60,000 nucleotides of DNA, taken from Apostichopus japonicus. Its lineage: Eukaryota; Echinodermata; Holothuroidea; Aspidochirotida; Stichopodidae. Every line of letters begins with the position of its first letter. Position 1 is the stretch's first letter. Below the pieces are notes generated by a model. It had not been told where the DNA came from. It made no database searches and saw only the letters and a program-made list of their open reading frames with translations. The translations under genes were made by a program, and so were the position numbers. The stretch lies in NCBI RefSeq assembly GCF_037975245.1, contig NC_092561.1:10105001-10165000 (forward strand). The letters are read 5' to 3'. Below are positions 33,277 to 47,200 of the stretch, piece after piece.

Positions 33277-34890
33277 TATATTACTATCGTATGGAAATAT
33301 GATGCGCGGGAGTTATCTACTATATATAATAATACCAAACACCCACACCTTTGCTATTCACTGCCTACGCTTTCGTCAGTTGTGTATTAACACGAGGTTA
33401 TGATACGTCCTATATATAAACATGTTGACATAAGTACGTAGGGACTGAGTATATCAGCTGCTGGTATAAAATTTGGTGGTTTTATATCAACTCGGCGAAA
33501 CTATTGTAGTCATGACCGGTTCCCTAGGGGGGTACTAAGTACCTGTATCCATGTCTGATTTTCGGAAACGAGCAATTTTATGAGCAGAAGAAGGGGCCAG
33601 AATGATTCGAGCTGTCATTATATCTCAGAGAAAGCAACAAACCAACAACAACCATATTTCCGTTAGTTCACATTTAAGACATACCTTTTGCCTATTCTGA
33701 CATGAATAGTTGTACAGAGAGAGAGAGAGAGAGGAGACGGAGAGGGGGTGTGTATGGGGGGGGGGATATTAGAGAACGTCTGCCAATCAGTTCCTAATAC
33801 CACGGTTACGTACATTAGTTTACCCCTCACTCATTCACACAAATGGGAGAATCCCCTACTAGTGAGCCTCTGCCAATCGTTTTTCATGCGATTGAAAGAT
33901 TGAAAAGAGGTGGGCCACGGTTGTATTATTCACTTTCTTTCGATCTAATGTCGTTAACTTTAAATCCAAACAAAGAATCAAGCAGCATGTTAAGCTCGTT
34001 TATGATTGCATAGAGTGTTTATTTTTAGTTGGAATTTCTCACAAGAATGATTTCCCTTTTAGAATTCCTCCCATTTCATGGAGTATAATTCTTGGATCAA
34101 CGTAATCTCTAATCCTTCAATGACTTGAAAGGAAATGCAAAGAATGTTTCTATAGTTCACATGTTCTCATTGGTTTATTCCTTCCTTTTGATTCTGACTT
34201 ACAACAGCTCCAAGAATACTTTGTAACATGATGTTTTTACAATATTAAATAAGTTGCATGAATAAATTTGGTCAGGTGATGAAGTGAAAGTAAAGCAGAG
34301 TTCTGGATGCGTTTTGGATTAATTTCAAACCCATACTCTATATGAGAGGTGATTCAAATCAGCAGAAAAATGAGGAAACTTTATCTTTATTCTGTTCATC
34401 GGAAACTTATGCAAATGAATATTTCATTGTCGTAGAGATCTATAGTTCATGGTTCAGTAACGTACCGGCAATTGTTGGGGAAGGAGGGGCGGTGGTGAAG
34501 GGAGGGTAGCTATGAACATGAAAGGGATGCTATTGCCTCATTTAACTTAGGTTTTATATGAGTGATTATAGCTGTTGATGTAGTCGATCATGTCATAGTG
34601 TATTGGCGCTCCTCGCTGAGCTGACACGAAAGTTATTTTCGCTCTCACATTTTTGTCGTGTTTTTGACTAATCGTCGACTTGTTACTCATCGCTGTACAA
34701 CGTAAAATGTAACATCTGGACTAACAACTTTCACTTTGCTTTTCTGGAATATAAAAAAGGATTGGTATGCAGAGTTTTCGTGAGTTTATATTTTTACTCG
34801 TTACCATCACGATTGTTTGCCTAACTACAGGCCTTTACCCGCATAGCCTAACACACATGGACATGGATAACCACATACTTACCTAAAGCC
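33277..34890. other. Intergenic; GA microsatellite
   Basis: (GA)n at about 33717-33735 followed by G-rich sequence. No gene seen. Confidence 0.4.
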
Positions 34891-35132
34891 CAGATACACT
34901 ACGAAGTATAAGGTCACATATGACCGATTTTGAACTAAGGCCACGGGTGATTTATAGATTAAAGGAACTTAACATTGTTCGCAGGCGTAGAGGCGCACGA
35001 GCCGGTATTCAGGAGAGGTTAAAGCATGCAAAGGCATCAAATTTCAGCTTTCCTTATGGCTTTTCGTCAAATATTAACAGTCTTCAGGGGAAATTTATAC
35101 ATCTAGAACAGACAGTTGGAAATATGCCGAAC

Positions 35133-35929
35133 CATGGGCGTCAACAGGTGGGGGACGGGGGGGACATGTCCCCCCCCCCACTTTCAAAAGTGGAGGGGAT
35201 ATCATATCATTTGTCCCCCCCCACTTTTCAGAGCAGTTATTAAAAAAATCACATGCATATGCGCGATGTTCTATCACAATTGCTGAGCTGATTCAAGTAG
35301 AATCTAACTTAAGAATCATTATCAATAAATTGCACTGGAAATTAGAACAGTGCTTGGCCCTTTATCCCCCTTCCTCCGATATTCACCCTCCCCGCTTCGT
35401 CCGAGACCTCTGATAAAAGTTTGTGCGATGTTTGAACGATGTTTTAGAGTGTTTTGTGGAAGCACCCCTTCTCGCCAGAAATGGAATTCCCCTTGCCCTA
35501 CACTGTGAATCAGAGAAAACGACGCATTTCAACTTGAAAACAAGTCGAAGACCCCACCAGGAAGGTAATATCATATATTTTAGGCCCTACAGACAGTATT
35601 CTGCCTGTATGCAGGGTATTATATGATACCAAACTACCGAAAATATTTCGTTTGAGATGGACGCTGTGTAATTCGTTTCCCTTGGTGTCAGAACGGCATC
35701 TTTCTACCAGTACTTTCTGTCGGAATTTAGTTTTGTGAGACAAAATTTCTCCTCACAGATCTGGTTCTGATGTAACTAAAAACGACTCAGGAAGGCCGTC
35801 TCCTGCGATCTAGGGGGTCTTATGTACCCACAATTTTCTGATACGCTACGCGCCAACCAATGGTGGCGCTCCGCTTAGATAGTATAGTGTCCCCCCCCCC
35901 CCACCTTCTGAAACCTGCTGACGCCCATG
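35133..35929. mobile_element. 797-bp hAT MITE inserted in the LINE
   Basis: The 8-bp target duplication TGCCGAAC is exact (35125-35132 and 35930-35937). TIRs are CATGGGCGTCAACAGGT and its inverse with one mismatch. Removing one duplication plus the element restores an uninterrupted LINE frame (...NMPN-LCFIALQETKL). Just inside each end are C/G-rich tracts (CCCCCCCC around 35171 and 35891). The right subterminal part (35795-35880) carries the module shared with other hAT ends in the window. No transposase. Confidence 0.95.
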
Positions 35930-36707
35930 TGCCGAACCTATGTTTTATTGCCTTGCAAGAAACGAAACTTCAAACAGTTGGAAACAAATGGGAAGGTGAG
36001 AATGTTCAACACCAAGTCGCTGACGAGGCTCTTCAAATGCAGAATTTCCACATGTTCCGCCAAGATCGCGGATTCACGGCTAATGGCGGTGGTTTGATGA
36101 CCTACATTTCGAAGGATTGGTCTATCAATACTCCCAAAGTGTGTTTCACCTTGTCAACACTAGACATTGAGTTACTTGCTGTGAGAGCTCGTCCTCGGTT
36201 TCTGCCCAGTGACATATCAAACATGACTATCGTAAATGTGTATACTCGCCCTTCAGCAAACTTCACGGTTTCGAACGCAGCGTTGAAAAATGCTTTAACA
36301 TCAATTTTAATGGAGAATCCGCGTTCATATATCATTATTGTTGGGGATCTCAACAGGGACCGTTTACCATTCCTCGAAACAATGGGCTACAACAACCTCG
36401 TAAATTTTGTCACCTTTCCAAAGGTTGGAGTTACTTCACTGCCAAGAAAATGCATCCTATAGCTACATCAGATCATTTCAGTGTTCTAATTATGACACGA
36501 TACACAGAACGTTATCGAGAAGTTCAAAAGATTCCAAGACCAAAGGAAAGAGACACCAGGAAGAGTAATGTTGACAATTTACGAGTGATGTTGGATTCAA
36601 CAGATTGGAATGTTTTTACAGATACGTGTGACACATTAGATGAATTGACACAAGTAGTATCATCTTAGATCAATTTTACAACTGATATCTGCATCCCTTA
36701 TAGGACA

Positions 36708-38144
36708 ATGTCACACTCAGAAGTTATGAAAAGATTGCCAGCCGATGATAAGATCAAGCAGTTGGAGAAAGAGAAAAAGGAAGCAATTTATGATGGTGAC
36801 ACTACTCTACGGAACAGGTTACAGAGGCAAATAAACAAACATGTGTTCAAGAGGAGGAATGAATACTTTCAAAAGGTAACAACAGACAAACAGTCTCTCT
36901 GGGATCTACTCAAATCAATACGGAAACCGAATGAACAGCATAGAAACTTGGTAAATGATGAGTTTGGTCAAAAATTAAGTCAACACTTCGGACGTTTTAA
37001 TGATGCTTCGAGCAAAGATATTTCACTTATACTACCAGACCTATCAACTGCTGAACCACCAGTTATACTAAAGAAAGATGTAAAAAGACAATTTGGACTT
37101 GTTAAGATAGGAATTGCGTCTGGTTTTGATCAAATTCCCTGGTGGGTGTACAAGTATTGCTCTGAAGAATTAGCTGGCATATTCACTAATTTATATAATG
37201 TAAGTTTAATTGAGAATTCAATTCCGTCCCTATGGAAGCATGCTAAAACATCACCTGTGCCTAAAATCTCTTTTCCAACTTCTGTAAATGATTTTAGACC
37301 AATTGACATGTCCAGCATTGGTTTTAACTGTATGCAAAAATTATTATTTCCATACTTGACGCAGGCCATCGTATCACACAGTGATAAAAATCAGTTTGCC
37401 TACAAAAAAGGCGTGTCCTGCACAGATGCTATACTCAAGCTCGTACATTGTGTTGTTTCTGGTTTAAATCAGAGTGACACAACAGTCACTAAAGTTTTAT
37501 TCTTAGATTTTTCAAGTGCTTTTAATACGGTTTTACCAAATCGGTTAATCGAAGGTTTGTGTAGTTTTATCGATGAGCCATGGCTTATACATTGGTTGGC
37601 TAATTTTTTACAAGGATGGTCCCGACAAGTCAAGCTACAGAAAGGTTATTCAGAGGAATCAAATATTACAGTGGGAGTCCCCCAGGGAGGTCCTCTATCT
37701 GCGTTACTTTTTACAATATACACAGATGATTTACGTTCTTCTATGGGGTGTGATGTAATTAAGTACGTTGATGATACAGCTATATCCTGTAACATTTCAA
37801 AGCGGACACACCTTGAAAATCAAAATGACTATAAATCCTGTATTGGTAATATGGTCAATTTGTGTGAGCAGAAGAACCTCTTACTTAATCCAAAGAAATC
37901 TAAAGAAATAATTTTTGAAAACATTAACATTAAACATCAAGGTCTCATTCAGACCAGGGATCAGAAAACTTATGTTCAAGGCTCCATTGTTGAGCGGGTG
38001 TCTCATACTATGTACTTAGGAGTTGATATTGACGCCAAGTTAACCTTTACTAAACATATATCTAAATCGATGTCTAAGGTGTATTATATTGTATCAACGT
38101 TGGCATACATTACTCCTTATTTTCATTCTAATGTTAGAGATTAG
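36708..38144 (+). pseudogene. LINE reverse transcriptase reading frame
   Basis: 478 codons with all RT palm blocks: RPIDMSS region, FLDFSSAFN (about residue 265), VPQGGPLSALLF, YVDD (353) and the LNPKKSKEIIF thumb-side block. It is continuous in frame with 36450-36668 upstream and 38145-38522 downstream; only two TAG codons (36666-36668 and 38142-38144) break one ORF. Would synthesise cDNA at the nicked target if active. Confidence 0.85.
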
Positions 38145-38690
38145 GTTTTCAGCTCATCAATTCTGCCAGTGATTGTATATGCAGTTCCTGTCTGGTATCA
38201 CTTTCTACTTGAAAAGGACAAGAAAAGAATTAGAAGTTTCTTGAAATACTGCTCCAAAATATTTAATCTCGACTTTGAAAGCCTTGTTGGTAAAGTAAAC
38301 ACTGCTGCTAAAAATGAATTCATAAGACTAGCTAAGAATATACATAGTTCTAAAGATCACCCACTTCACTCAGAGTTGATCTCTCTGTGCAATAGAACCA
38401 GCAAGTACAATCTACGTAATCCTACTATCTTGCCATCTTTTAGAATTATGCTTTTTAAGAACTCATTTATCTACAGAGCAGCCATTTGTATTCAAAATGG
38501 GTTCTTAGAATCTCTGTTATAATCCTTTTAATCTTTAATCTTCAAAACTTCTAATCCTCTATCTTACTTCTTGTTTTTGTTCATGCTTTCATTTTTGTAC
38601 ATGTTTACGTCTTTTATGTATCATTTTTATGTGTCCTATTTATAAATGTTATAATTTATACTGGAATAAAGAAATTGACATATGTAGTGC

Positions 38691-41600
38691 ATTGCACATA
38701 TAAAAGCTATAAAAACATACAAACCCCGTCCTCGTCACCGTCCCTTCCTCATTACCATTCAGTCTTTCAAAATGCAACAATTGTAAACGACGTGATCAAG
38801 TTGGTTGCTAATAGATCAACATTTGATATTTAAAAAGATGATTCTAATACTTTGTATTAAGCTAAATACACACTTCTGTATAATATGTGGAACACAGTCA
38901 TTTGGGGGCGGGGGGGGGACCTATCCACGAAAATGCCGCAGTTTCAGAGGATCAATAAGCACATTTATTCACTGCGGACTAAACAAAGTCTTGTAGTTGA
39001 CGAATTCCCGATCCCCGTGTTTCCCAAATCTACTTGCATAAACTCGAAACCCTATGAATCCTGTTTCGGGTTTCTAATAACCGTGCTATTTCCAGCCATT
39101 CAGATCCCTAAATAAGATTAGTCACATGAAGTTAACGTGTTGACTTTGCATTGTCCCATTCTCATTCAAAACGGTACTGAAATGTGAATAGGTATTGTTT
39201 GTTGAAATTTCAGGCTTACTCCAGTTCATGATCGTCTGCATAGAATATAGTTGTAAAAGAACACAACTTACAGCAAGACCTCTCTTGCGAGCATGATCTT
39301 AAGCAACCTTTTGTGAGAAAGAAGATTTCACGGAATCCGTTTGTCTTTTACTGCTTTCTTCGAAGTCATCGATAGTATCGGGGCTTAAGCCTTTTGTACA
39401 TTTACGTCTTGGAAGGAAACGACATTCTTACTGCTTGATGCAATGTAAACAAAGACAAGCGTGAGCTTCTTGTTAATAAATATATTCAGATCCGTTGTTC
39501 TAATGAGTGTAAAACAGGATGAATAGAGATTTCGTTGAAGGCAGTGTTAGGCCGTCTTCCATGTGCCAAAAAAGTGCTTAGTTTTTGGATTTTGCTCAAT
39601 TTTTTAGGGAATACTTGATTTGAGTGAAAATGAGTACAATTTGATATAAGGTTTGGTTTTCTGTTTGTTGGCAGCGACCAAATGTGCACACGGCTGTGCC
39701 AAGAACCAAAATGGCGGCTAGCTGCCCATATATGGCTATGATGAATTTGGAAGTTTTTTTAATAGCCAGGGTGGAAGAGTAGAGTAATATAAAACAATCC
39801 CTATGGAGGGTCTTCTGGAGAACAAAAAGCCCACCAAATTTGACATTTGTCCAATGCTGACTGGGGGAACAATTAACAGAAAACCAAATAGAGGGCGCCC
39901 TTTACTCGTTGATTAGACTTTTTGAGAAAATCTACCGACCTGTTTAAAAAACAATACAGAGGTTGTATGTAATAATTTATGACTGAACGTTACATATACA
40001 TGTGAAATATGGTATCATAGAATACTCAATGCTATTATGATGACTTCAGAAAGTAGTGCTGTTGCCAAGGTAACCAAACATTTTGTTGTTTTTGAGGATT
40101 GACCAGAAGGAACTTTAGCTGTGATATCTCTATATCTACTTGAGCTCTGACCTCGAACCTTGATAGGAATGTATTATTCTTGATTGAGACCAGTTTCATT
40201 ACAACTTTTCTTTGGTTTCTGTGGTATAAATAGATTTCTGGTGGTCAGAAATTCATGACACACTGGCTTCTGCTTTCTGTATAAATTATAGGGCATATTG
40301 TAACGTTAACTCAGTCTAAGATTCGGGGTATGGGGGGGGGGGGTTGGTGCCTTAATATTCCCTACTGAGGACTGGTGGTGGTATGGAAACGAATGCGGCT
40401 TCGATGGCAATATGTTACTAACGATGAGCCTTGAACCTCGCTATTACATGCAAAGAATATAACACATAGATTAAAGAGTAGAGAAGGAGCGCTGAGATTT
40501 TGCAATCTATTACTATAATCAGCCACAGTGCAAACAATACATCGGCACGAAGCCCTCAATAATAGGTAGAAAACATGCACTTAAACGAAATTGTCACAAA
40601 CGAGGTCTCAATACCGAAATAGAGTCCTATAACTATACATACAATAGTGTATGAAAGACGAATACAAAACAGATACAAGTATGACCACAATGATCGGAGC
40701 CAGGGCTACTACCGGACCAAACGATTCAGAACGGGAGCGAAGACTGATGCACAATCTGATCCAGCTGAGTTGATGAACAAACGTCACATGACCTGTAATA
40801 CTTATGTCACTGTCCGCATCGAAAGCACATGTGGCTGAAAACAGTGACATGTAGCCTAGATAATAGAGGTCGACTGATATGATGACCAACTGGCAGCCAA
40901 AACACATCAACTGTATGTACTTTAGGTCAAACGAAGTGGGAAGTTGGTTTTTTATTAGAATTAATATTTTTCATCAATGTGCATTTCTGTATGTACACCA
41001 ATGTATATCCTCACTAATTTTTCACACTTGTTTCACTTATGTAATTATATTTCACATTTGAAAGCAACAAAAACATGGGGTACTTGCAAATAGATGATAC
41101 TTTTTTAAGATATTTGATGATGACTCTGGAAATAAATTATAATTGCTAGTTATTTAGATTTGCTAAAGGCCTTCCTTCATATTATAGAATATACACTCCT
41201 CTGGTAGCACATTCTGTGACCTTGATGAGGAAGAAGCCAACTTTGATGATCAGAGGAGTTGTTTTTCCAGAGGTTCATCAATTTCTGTTTGGTGATCTTC
41301 AATAGAGGTATCTAGATCTGAAATCAAATTAAAAAAATGTAAAACAATTAAAATCCCTCAGGAAACCTCCTCTATCTGAAAGTGACATACAGTTGCTTTG
41401 CAAAACCTTGGTTGTTTTATCAAAACGTCTTTGTCTCTTATTGACTTGTGCAAAGCCTAGCCCAATTGCATCTAATGTACAGTTACAGTAATTACAATTA
41501 TAAATCAAGCAAATTTGGCAAATGGATAAGTCTAGCATCTATGCCAGTAGGCTAATCATTAGGGTTAGTCTGAGCAAGTATACCATCTACGATCTAACGT

Positions 41601-42514
41601 CACCATCACTTAAGTAGGCCCATGCCAAGAATGGTTCTGATTATTTATTATGTTAAAACTAAATAGGAGCAACAACTAACATTAGGCGTAGGCCTACGCC
41701 AATACAAATTGATACGAAAGTCAACCCTGCTCACTGCAGCAATTCCTCGATTAGAAATCTAGGCATAAACAACATTGGATGTACCAAAGTTCAATCGTCC
41801 GTATGAGGACATCATAAACTAGGCCAAGCATAGGCATAGCCTATATTGTTTGCTAAGTCTAATGTCAACGAAGACATTGGTCAGGCAGATATATAATGTA
41901 GGCTAATGCAATATCGCTATCCCAACCGGCGTTGGGCGTTACAACTTTGCAGCGTAGGCCTACGTACTTAATCAACAGAAATTTCGACCTCATTTGCCTA
42001 CAATATCATACAAGTGTACACATATATTTTATGACTTTTTTTTGCGTCTACAGTTATTCTATTCTTACCTTTGTCAAAACGTTTTCTGATCATTTGGACT
42101 GCCATCTCCGATAGATTGGAACAATGGATGGGCTACAGGCTCTATATGCAGACAGTGCGTGCTCTAGGCTAGCTACAGTAGATGTAAACAAAATAAGTTC
42201 GGGCCGGGTCAAAAGGTCACGAGAAGCAGCCCTATGATTGGTCAGTTGGTCAAAATCAGGCATGTCCCATAATCAATTAAAATACTACAGTTTTACTGCA
42301 TTTTTAGAGTAATGTGCAACAATCGTGTTGTTGGCATAGCAAATTATGAATCTCGTGATTATTCTCCGCATTTTAAGCTACAGTAACACCATTCCCCTGA
42401 AAAATTGAGCAAAGGAAGCGAAAAGCAAGCCATGGAAGACGGCCTATGTCGTTCACTGTTACCAATAGATTGTATCCAACCAACAATACTAATTTACGCT
42501 CGTAGAAAGTTAAC
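38691..42514. other. Intergenic, no gene proven
   Basis: Mostly AT-rich. G runs near 38911 and 40331, 'aaaatggcggc' near 39710, and TAGGCCTA/CCTACGCC words around 41580-41960. No splice-bounded exon, LINE or TIR element was recognised. Confidence 0.35.
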
Positions 42515-42518
42515 TCGT

Positions 42519-42585
42519 CAAATGGTTCAGAGGGTAGAGTAGTGGACTGGTAACCTGATGAACTGAGTTCGACTCCATCAATGAT
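42519..42585 (+). repeat. tRNA-like SINE head
   Basis: A-box-like 'GGGTAGAGTAGTGGACTGG' is followed by TAACCTGATG and B box GAGTTCGACTCC at tRNA spacing. Upstream 'atggttcag' and downstream 'ctccatcaatg' give only a weak acceptor stem. A tRNA-derived SINE head is more likely than a functional tRNA. Confidence 0.5.
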
Positions 42586-43624
42586 TATACACGTTTAAAA
42601 ATTCTTTTTCTCTTTCAGCGGTCCACGCTGAAGTCTTGATATATTAATTCAACCATATAATATACTAGCTGATGTGGTGGCCGATGTTACAGAGGGTGAC
42701 GAAAGACTCATTCCTCGTCGGTCGTGTAAATCGTGGCTAGGGTTCAAGACAGGCCTCTGGCGATAATACCTCTGGCTGTGACATGGTGCTTTTTGTGGCC
42801 TAGGATCCCGTACCATGTCTCCCTTGTTGTCGCAAAAGAACCCGGGAGGATGCGCAGAGGGTCGGTCAAATCGACCAGAAGCGTTCTAGGTGGCGTACGT
42901 GAATCCTTGCCTTTGGCCAGAGGTGGAGACACTCTCTACGACCGGCATGCTTGCAGCCACCGTCCACTGAATACGTGGCCTGATGAGGCGCTATTCTCCT
43001 AAAAGTGAATTTACGGATGCTTTAAAGAGCCATATAGTTATTTTATATTAAAAAAACACCCTGTTTCAAACTAGCGCCATCGAATTCCTTAAAAGCCGTT
43101 TTTTTTTCTTGTCACTCTGAAGGTGAATGAATTTTATTGTAATGGGTTATTTGTGGTAAGCCAAGCAAAACATTCAAACAGTCATGCGGTTCACAAGGGT
43201 TTGCAGGAACTTAATTAAACTCATTGTTTGACATAAATGTGTTGGCAAAGATTTACACTACCTACACCAAAACAAGCATTATATTCGTTGCAATGCAAGA
43301 GACATACAAGCCAGCAAGACCATGAGATAAAATGTTAATGTACATAGAATTCAATCTATATCACTTTTGCAAGAAAACAAAACTGTCAATATGGTCCAGC
43401 CACAGTGTTGTAGCAAATTCTCATACCGTATAGTAGGTAGTTTCGGAAACAGTGATTCTTAAGAACCTTGTTTGAGGTTCACAAAATAATACCCGTATTG
43501 TGTTTTGATAACTTCAGGAACAAAATTAACTTTGATATGCCGTGGACCGATAAAAACCACTGCTCTCAGTCTAGCTAGGGTTGTATTCCTATAACAATTA
43601 TTTTTTGTATGTTTTTTGGAATGA
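42586..43624. other. Region after SINE head, GC-richer open frame
   Basis: An 89-codon plus-strand frame (42733-43002) is GC-richer than its surroundings and open on part of the opposite strand too. No domain recognised. The rest is AT-rich. Confidence 0.3.
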
Positions 43625-43745
43625 CCATTTATACAGTTGAGGTTCACTAGTTAAGTGACTGGACCTTTTAGTTTAGTACACAACCCATCGGACTAATTCC
43701 TCAGTTGCACTACAAAAGTCAATGGGAAAATGTAAGATTATATGA
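43625..43745 (+). repeat. Short dispersed repeat, copy 1
   Basis: Matches 47240-47375: 'cagttga(g/c)gttca(c/t)tagtt', 'aagtgactggac', 'ggacta', and 'tcaatgggaaa' occur in order in both. Confidence 0.65.
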
Positions 43746-44064
43746 TCTCAAATGTTTATAATTATTACAAATTTATTAAGGACAAATGATGTTGAATGCC
43801 ACCCAAGGGTGCTCTGTTGCTTATATGAAGTTTAACGAACGTATTGTGGTTGAATAAAAACATATCTTGAAAAATACTGGAATAGCTACAGAAACATTAT
43901 TGGACTCAAAGTTGTCTGGGTTTTTTTTGGGGGGAGGGGGTATTATAACATATCAAAACTAAAATTCTGCCTTATTCATTATTTAATTATTTAATTGAGT
44001 TCTAAAGATATAGCAAAATCTATCTGTCGATCATTCTCCCATGATTGAATACCGGGGATACTGT

Positions 44065-44229
44065 TTTAAGAAAAGTCACCCAGGAAAGAACCTGGGCACA
44101 AAAACCAAACTACCGAACGTCTGATCCGCTCTCAACCCCAGTCCCCTTGCATCGAGACTGTGACTGTGTGATCATCGTCAGGTGTGTATCACCATTCTCC
44201 TCGAAAGGGAACAGATACTATACATGATC
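44065..44229 (-). ncRNA. U2-snRNA-headed element, copy B (5'-truncated)
   Basis: Minus strand: AAGATCATGTATAGTATCTG then TTC matches U2 positions 23-45 at about 21 of 23 sites and keeps the branch-recognition GTATAGTA region better than copy A. U2 positions 1-22 are absent. The downstream body matches copy A along its whole length with about 10% changes, ending in stem CCCAGG-TTCTTT-CCTGGG and a T-rich end. Just before the stem is GGTTTTTGTG, which resembles an Sm-type site. Confidence 0.6.
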
Positions 44230-47200
44230 TTCGGGATGTCTTCAACTCTTCGGTCAATCTGTTAGTTGTACACGTCTCAGGATAAAACTAGTTTGATCTC
44301 GGAAGAATTGTATCCGATTCCTTGTTCTTTATTCTATTTGTTTTATAAGTCAATGAACTGCATTCTGATGAACAATGAACCGATGACGATAACTGCCATT
44401 TCTGGAATACCAAGTACTCCCCGTTATGTTGAACACGTAACTCACTAATGGACTTTATCGATACTCAATGACGAACCACATATGCCTTATTTGAAACAAG
44501 TTTCTAACAATAGATATTAACGCCATTCAAGTGGTCCATATGCTTTCATACTTCTCAAACCTGTACGACAAGATGTTAACACCATATGAGCAGTCGAGAA
44601 TCACAGTGAACGTTTAGCGCTTTAATCGGCTTCCGGCAACACGTATCAAGCATTCAATTATTGATGACTATATAACGACGAAAAGACATTAAGCACATTG
44701 ACATTAATTTACTCTTACTTGAGGTACGTCCGTGAGGCTCATTTGCTTTCATTATTATAATTTGCTGCAAAATCAACTTTGGTAGATTATTTTCACGCAA
44801 TCTGGGAAATTAAACTCGACCTCTTCAAGGAAACTTAAGGTCCCTGAAAAAGCACCGTGTAATCGTATCCCCTCGGTAGGACCAGGGACGATTATATAAG
44901 AAAACCCCTTTCATAGGTTCCAAATGAGCAAAATAGAAGACCGAAAATTAAATTCGTTTACGATTTGTTATTTGTACAAGTGGATAGATCCAGTTATGTT
45001 TTTGTACTACGCTGTTTGGTCAAAGTAACGCAAACCCGGTCACGAGGGAGGGCGGGAATGCCCCCGCCTCCACAAGATCCTTCAATCGCATCTGGCTGTT
45101 TCCATAAAATTTCAGCCTCCTATACCTAATTCACCGCTGCTACTGGCTGTCTCTGTTAATCTGTTAATGCTTGTATACAAAATAATTCTCTAATAATATA
45201 TTTACATGCCCATCTTAGAAGAGTCTTAGTTAAGGTAGCAGAAGCACACCCAACCATCATCAGGTGTCTATGTGATAGAGATGAACGACATACCCCCCCC
45301 CCCCCCAAAAAAAGAAGTTAGAACATGTTTATTCCACATTGCAGGGAAATAGCAACTTAAAAGTTCTTTGACAGACAAAAGTGATGGCTTGAACAAATCA
45401 AAATATTACAGACCGATTCTCATTTGCTTTGATTTTTATAGACTTATTATTTATTGCAGTACCTATTTTCCGTTATAATGTTGGGCTTCACAAAATAATG
45501 GTATTTAAGACTATTTTTTATTTTCATATAAGACTATTTTAATCTCAAAATATCAACTTTTCTTGAAAATTCGGGATCATTACATATTTAGGTGGTATAA
45601 AAAAGGAGAGTGTATGAGGGAATAAAGAAAGGTCCAAATAAACTGTTGAATGATTTCGGTGTTTCCCTCAAACTTTCGACTTTTTCGACATTTCGAAATT
45701 TTTAAGGAAAAAGCCAAAACTTCCACGGACTTTGGTAGGCCTATGACAAAACACAGAATGATCATTTGACGGTTAGCTAGCTATCTATTTCCTCATAGAA
45801 ATGAAACCGGGTACTGCTTTTACGTCGGTATACCAATGTGCTATGCAGTAATACTTGTAACATTGACTCGAATTTTCAATGATTACATCTGCCTGGGTTA
45901 TTATTATACATGTTTAGACATGGCAAAACAAAAAGTGGGGGATAAATCCACACCTCAGCTCCCCCTTCTCCGTCGTTCCTGTAGAAGGTGAATAACCGGC
46001 ACGCGATTGTAGTAGGCTATTTATAGAAGTGGTCAAAATCGTGCAGAAAAGTGTGCTGCAAAGTCATTACTAAAAAAAAAACGGAAATACTTCGAACGCT
46101 TGAGCTTTTGTGATGGACTTTATGTTTTTATGTAATGTTGAACCATTGTGGTTCACGATCCACACGCTTATGTGGTCTGAATAATTCTTACGTCACATTT
46201 TGGTTCATTCTCCTCCTTTAGTTCGACCTCTTACGACTGTGTTTAGTACATTAAACCTATACAGATGGCCAATACAATCGCTCTGTCTTTATGATTGATT
46301 ACTTGCAGTGAGTTTATATATACCTAACACACACATGCCTCATCGATGATGATGCCATTCATTTTATCCCCGACGATTTGAGCAAATAGCACGTAGGCAG
46401 TGTCTGTCTGTAACGTTACCATCCACCTCATGTCCTTAAACTTAACAAAAATAATAAAAAAAACGCCAAGCTATAATTCGATCTAATTTCCATGGTATTT
46501 GTAGGACAGACATTCTAGCTGAAGTTACAGATTAAAGATCAGGTTGTAAATGCTGTCCCGAAAAGCATGATTAAATTAAAGTTTAGGCGAGTATTTCGTA
46601 CAAAAAGGAAATGTAAAGGCTCCGACAAATCTCGAAAACCTCTGCAGATGATTTTCGAATCAGTTTGATATAGTAAGATAAACACACTGGCTGCTGACAC
46701 AATGGACCAACCATGGTTACATCAAGAAGGCAATCAATGCAGTTGATAATCCAATTATTTGCATGATGATAACTGCAAATGCATATATATCTTATTTTAA
46801 AATTATTCGAGGTTGTCAAGCCCCCCCCCCCCCTTTTCAATTTCAAAAAAAAACAAATCGGTAAAATGGTTTGAAAGTCAATGGTATTATATTTAGTGAT
46901 ATGAATTGGCTTATGAATTCTCGACAAACAAGAAAAATACACCATTGAAACGGTAAGAGATACTCCCGCCTGAATAACTTTTCATAATCCGCTGCACAGG
47001 TATATATATGTGATACACGGGTTTGTGTCTGTAACATTTGATATGAACTGGAATCATAATACACACATTATTATTTTTTGTTTAAGTTAAGTCAAGCTGG
47101 AATGAAGATCTTTTCTTTTCTTTAATTTTTGCTTTCGTTTTATGTATTTTTTTCTTCTTATCATTACTATTATTATACTTATCCTCCTTATAGAATTCAC

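Larger units (their letters stand above)
34920..38690 (+). mobile_element. Near full-length LINE (CR1/L2/Rex1-like), inactivated
   Basis: In order: a basic N-terminal leader (LKELNIVRRRRGARAG, then INSLQGKF); AP-endonuclease with LQETKL, DRGFTANGGG, IIIVGDLN and, after a frame change near 36440, SDHF; then reverse transcriptase with FLDFSSAFN, VGVPQGGPLSALLF and catalytic YVDD (37764-37775, about residue 353 of the frame from 36708); then a C-terminal tail (YAVPVWYHF ... IYRAAICIQNGF). The 3' UTR has AATAAA at 38665. Disabling lesions: hAT insertion at 35133-35929, frameshift near 36440, in-frame TAG at 36666 and TAG at 38142. The RT core itself is intact over 478 codons, so the element is fairly young. 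Clade is approximate. Confidence 0.9.

Noticed and set aside
42733-43002. 89-codon GC-rich frame as a gene
   Set aside because: No recognisable domain and open on the other strand as well; too weak to call.
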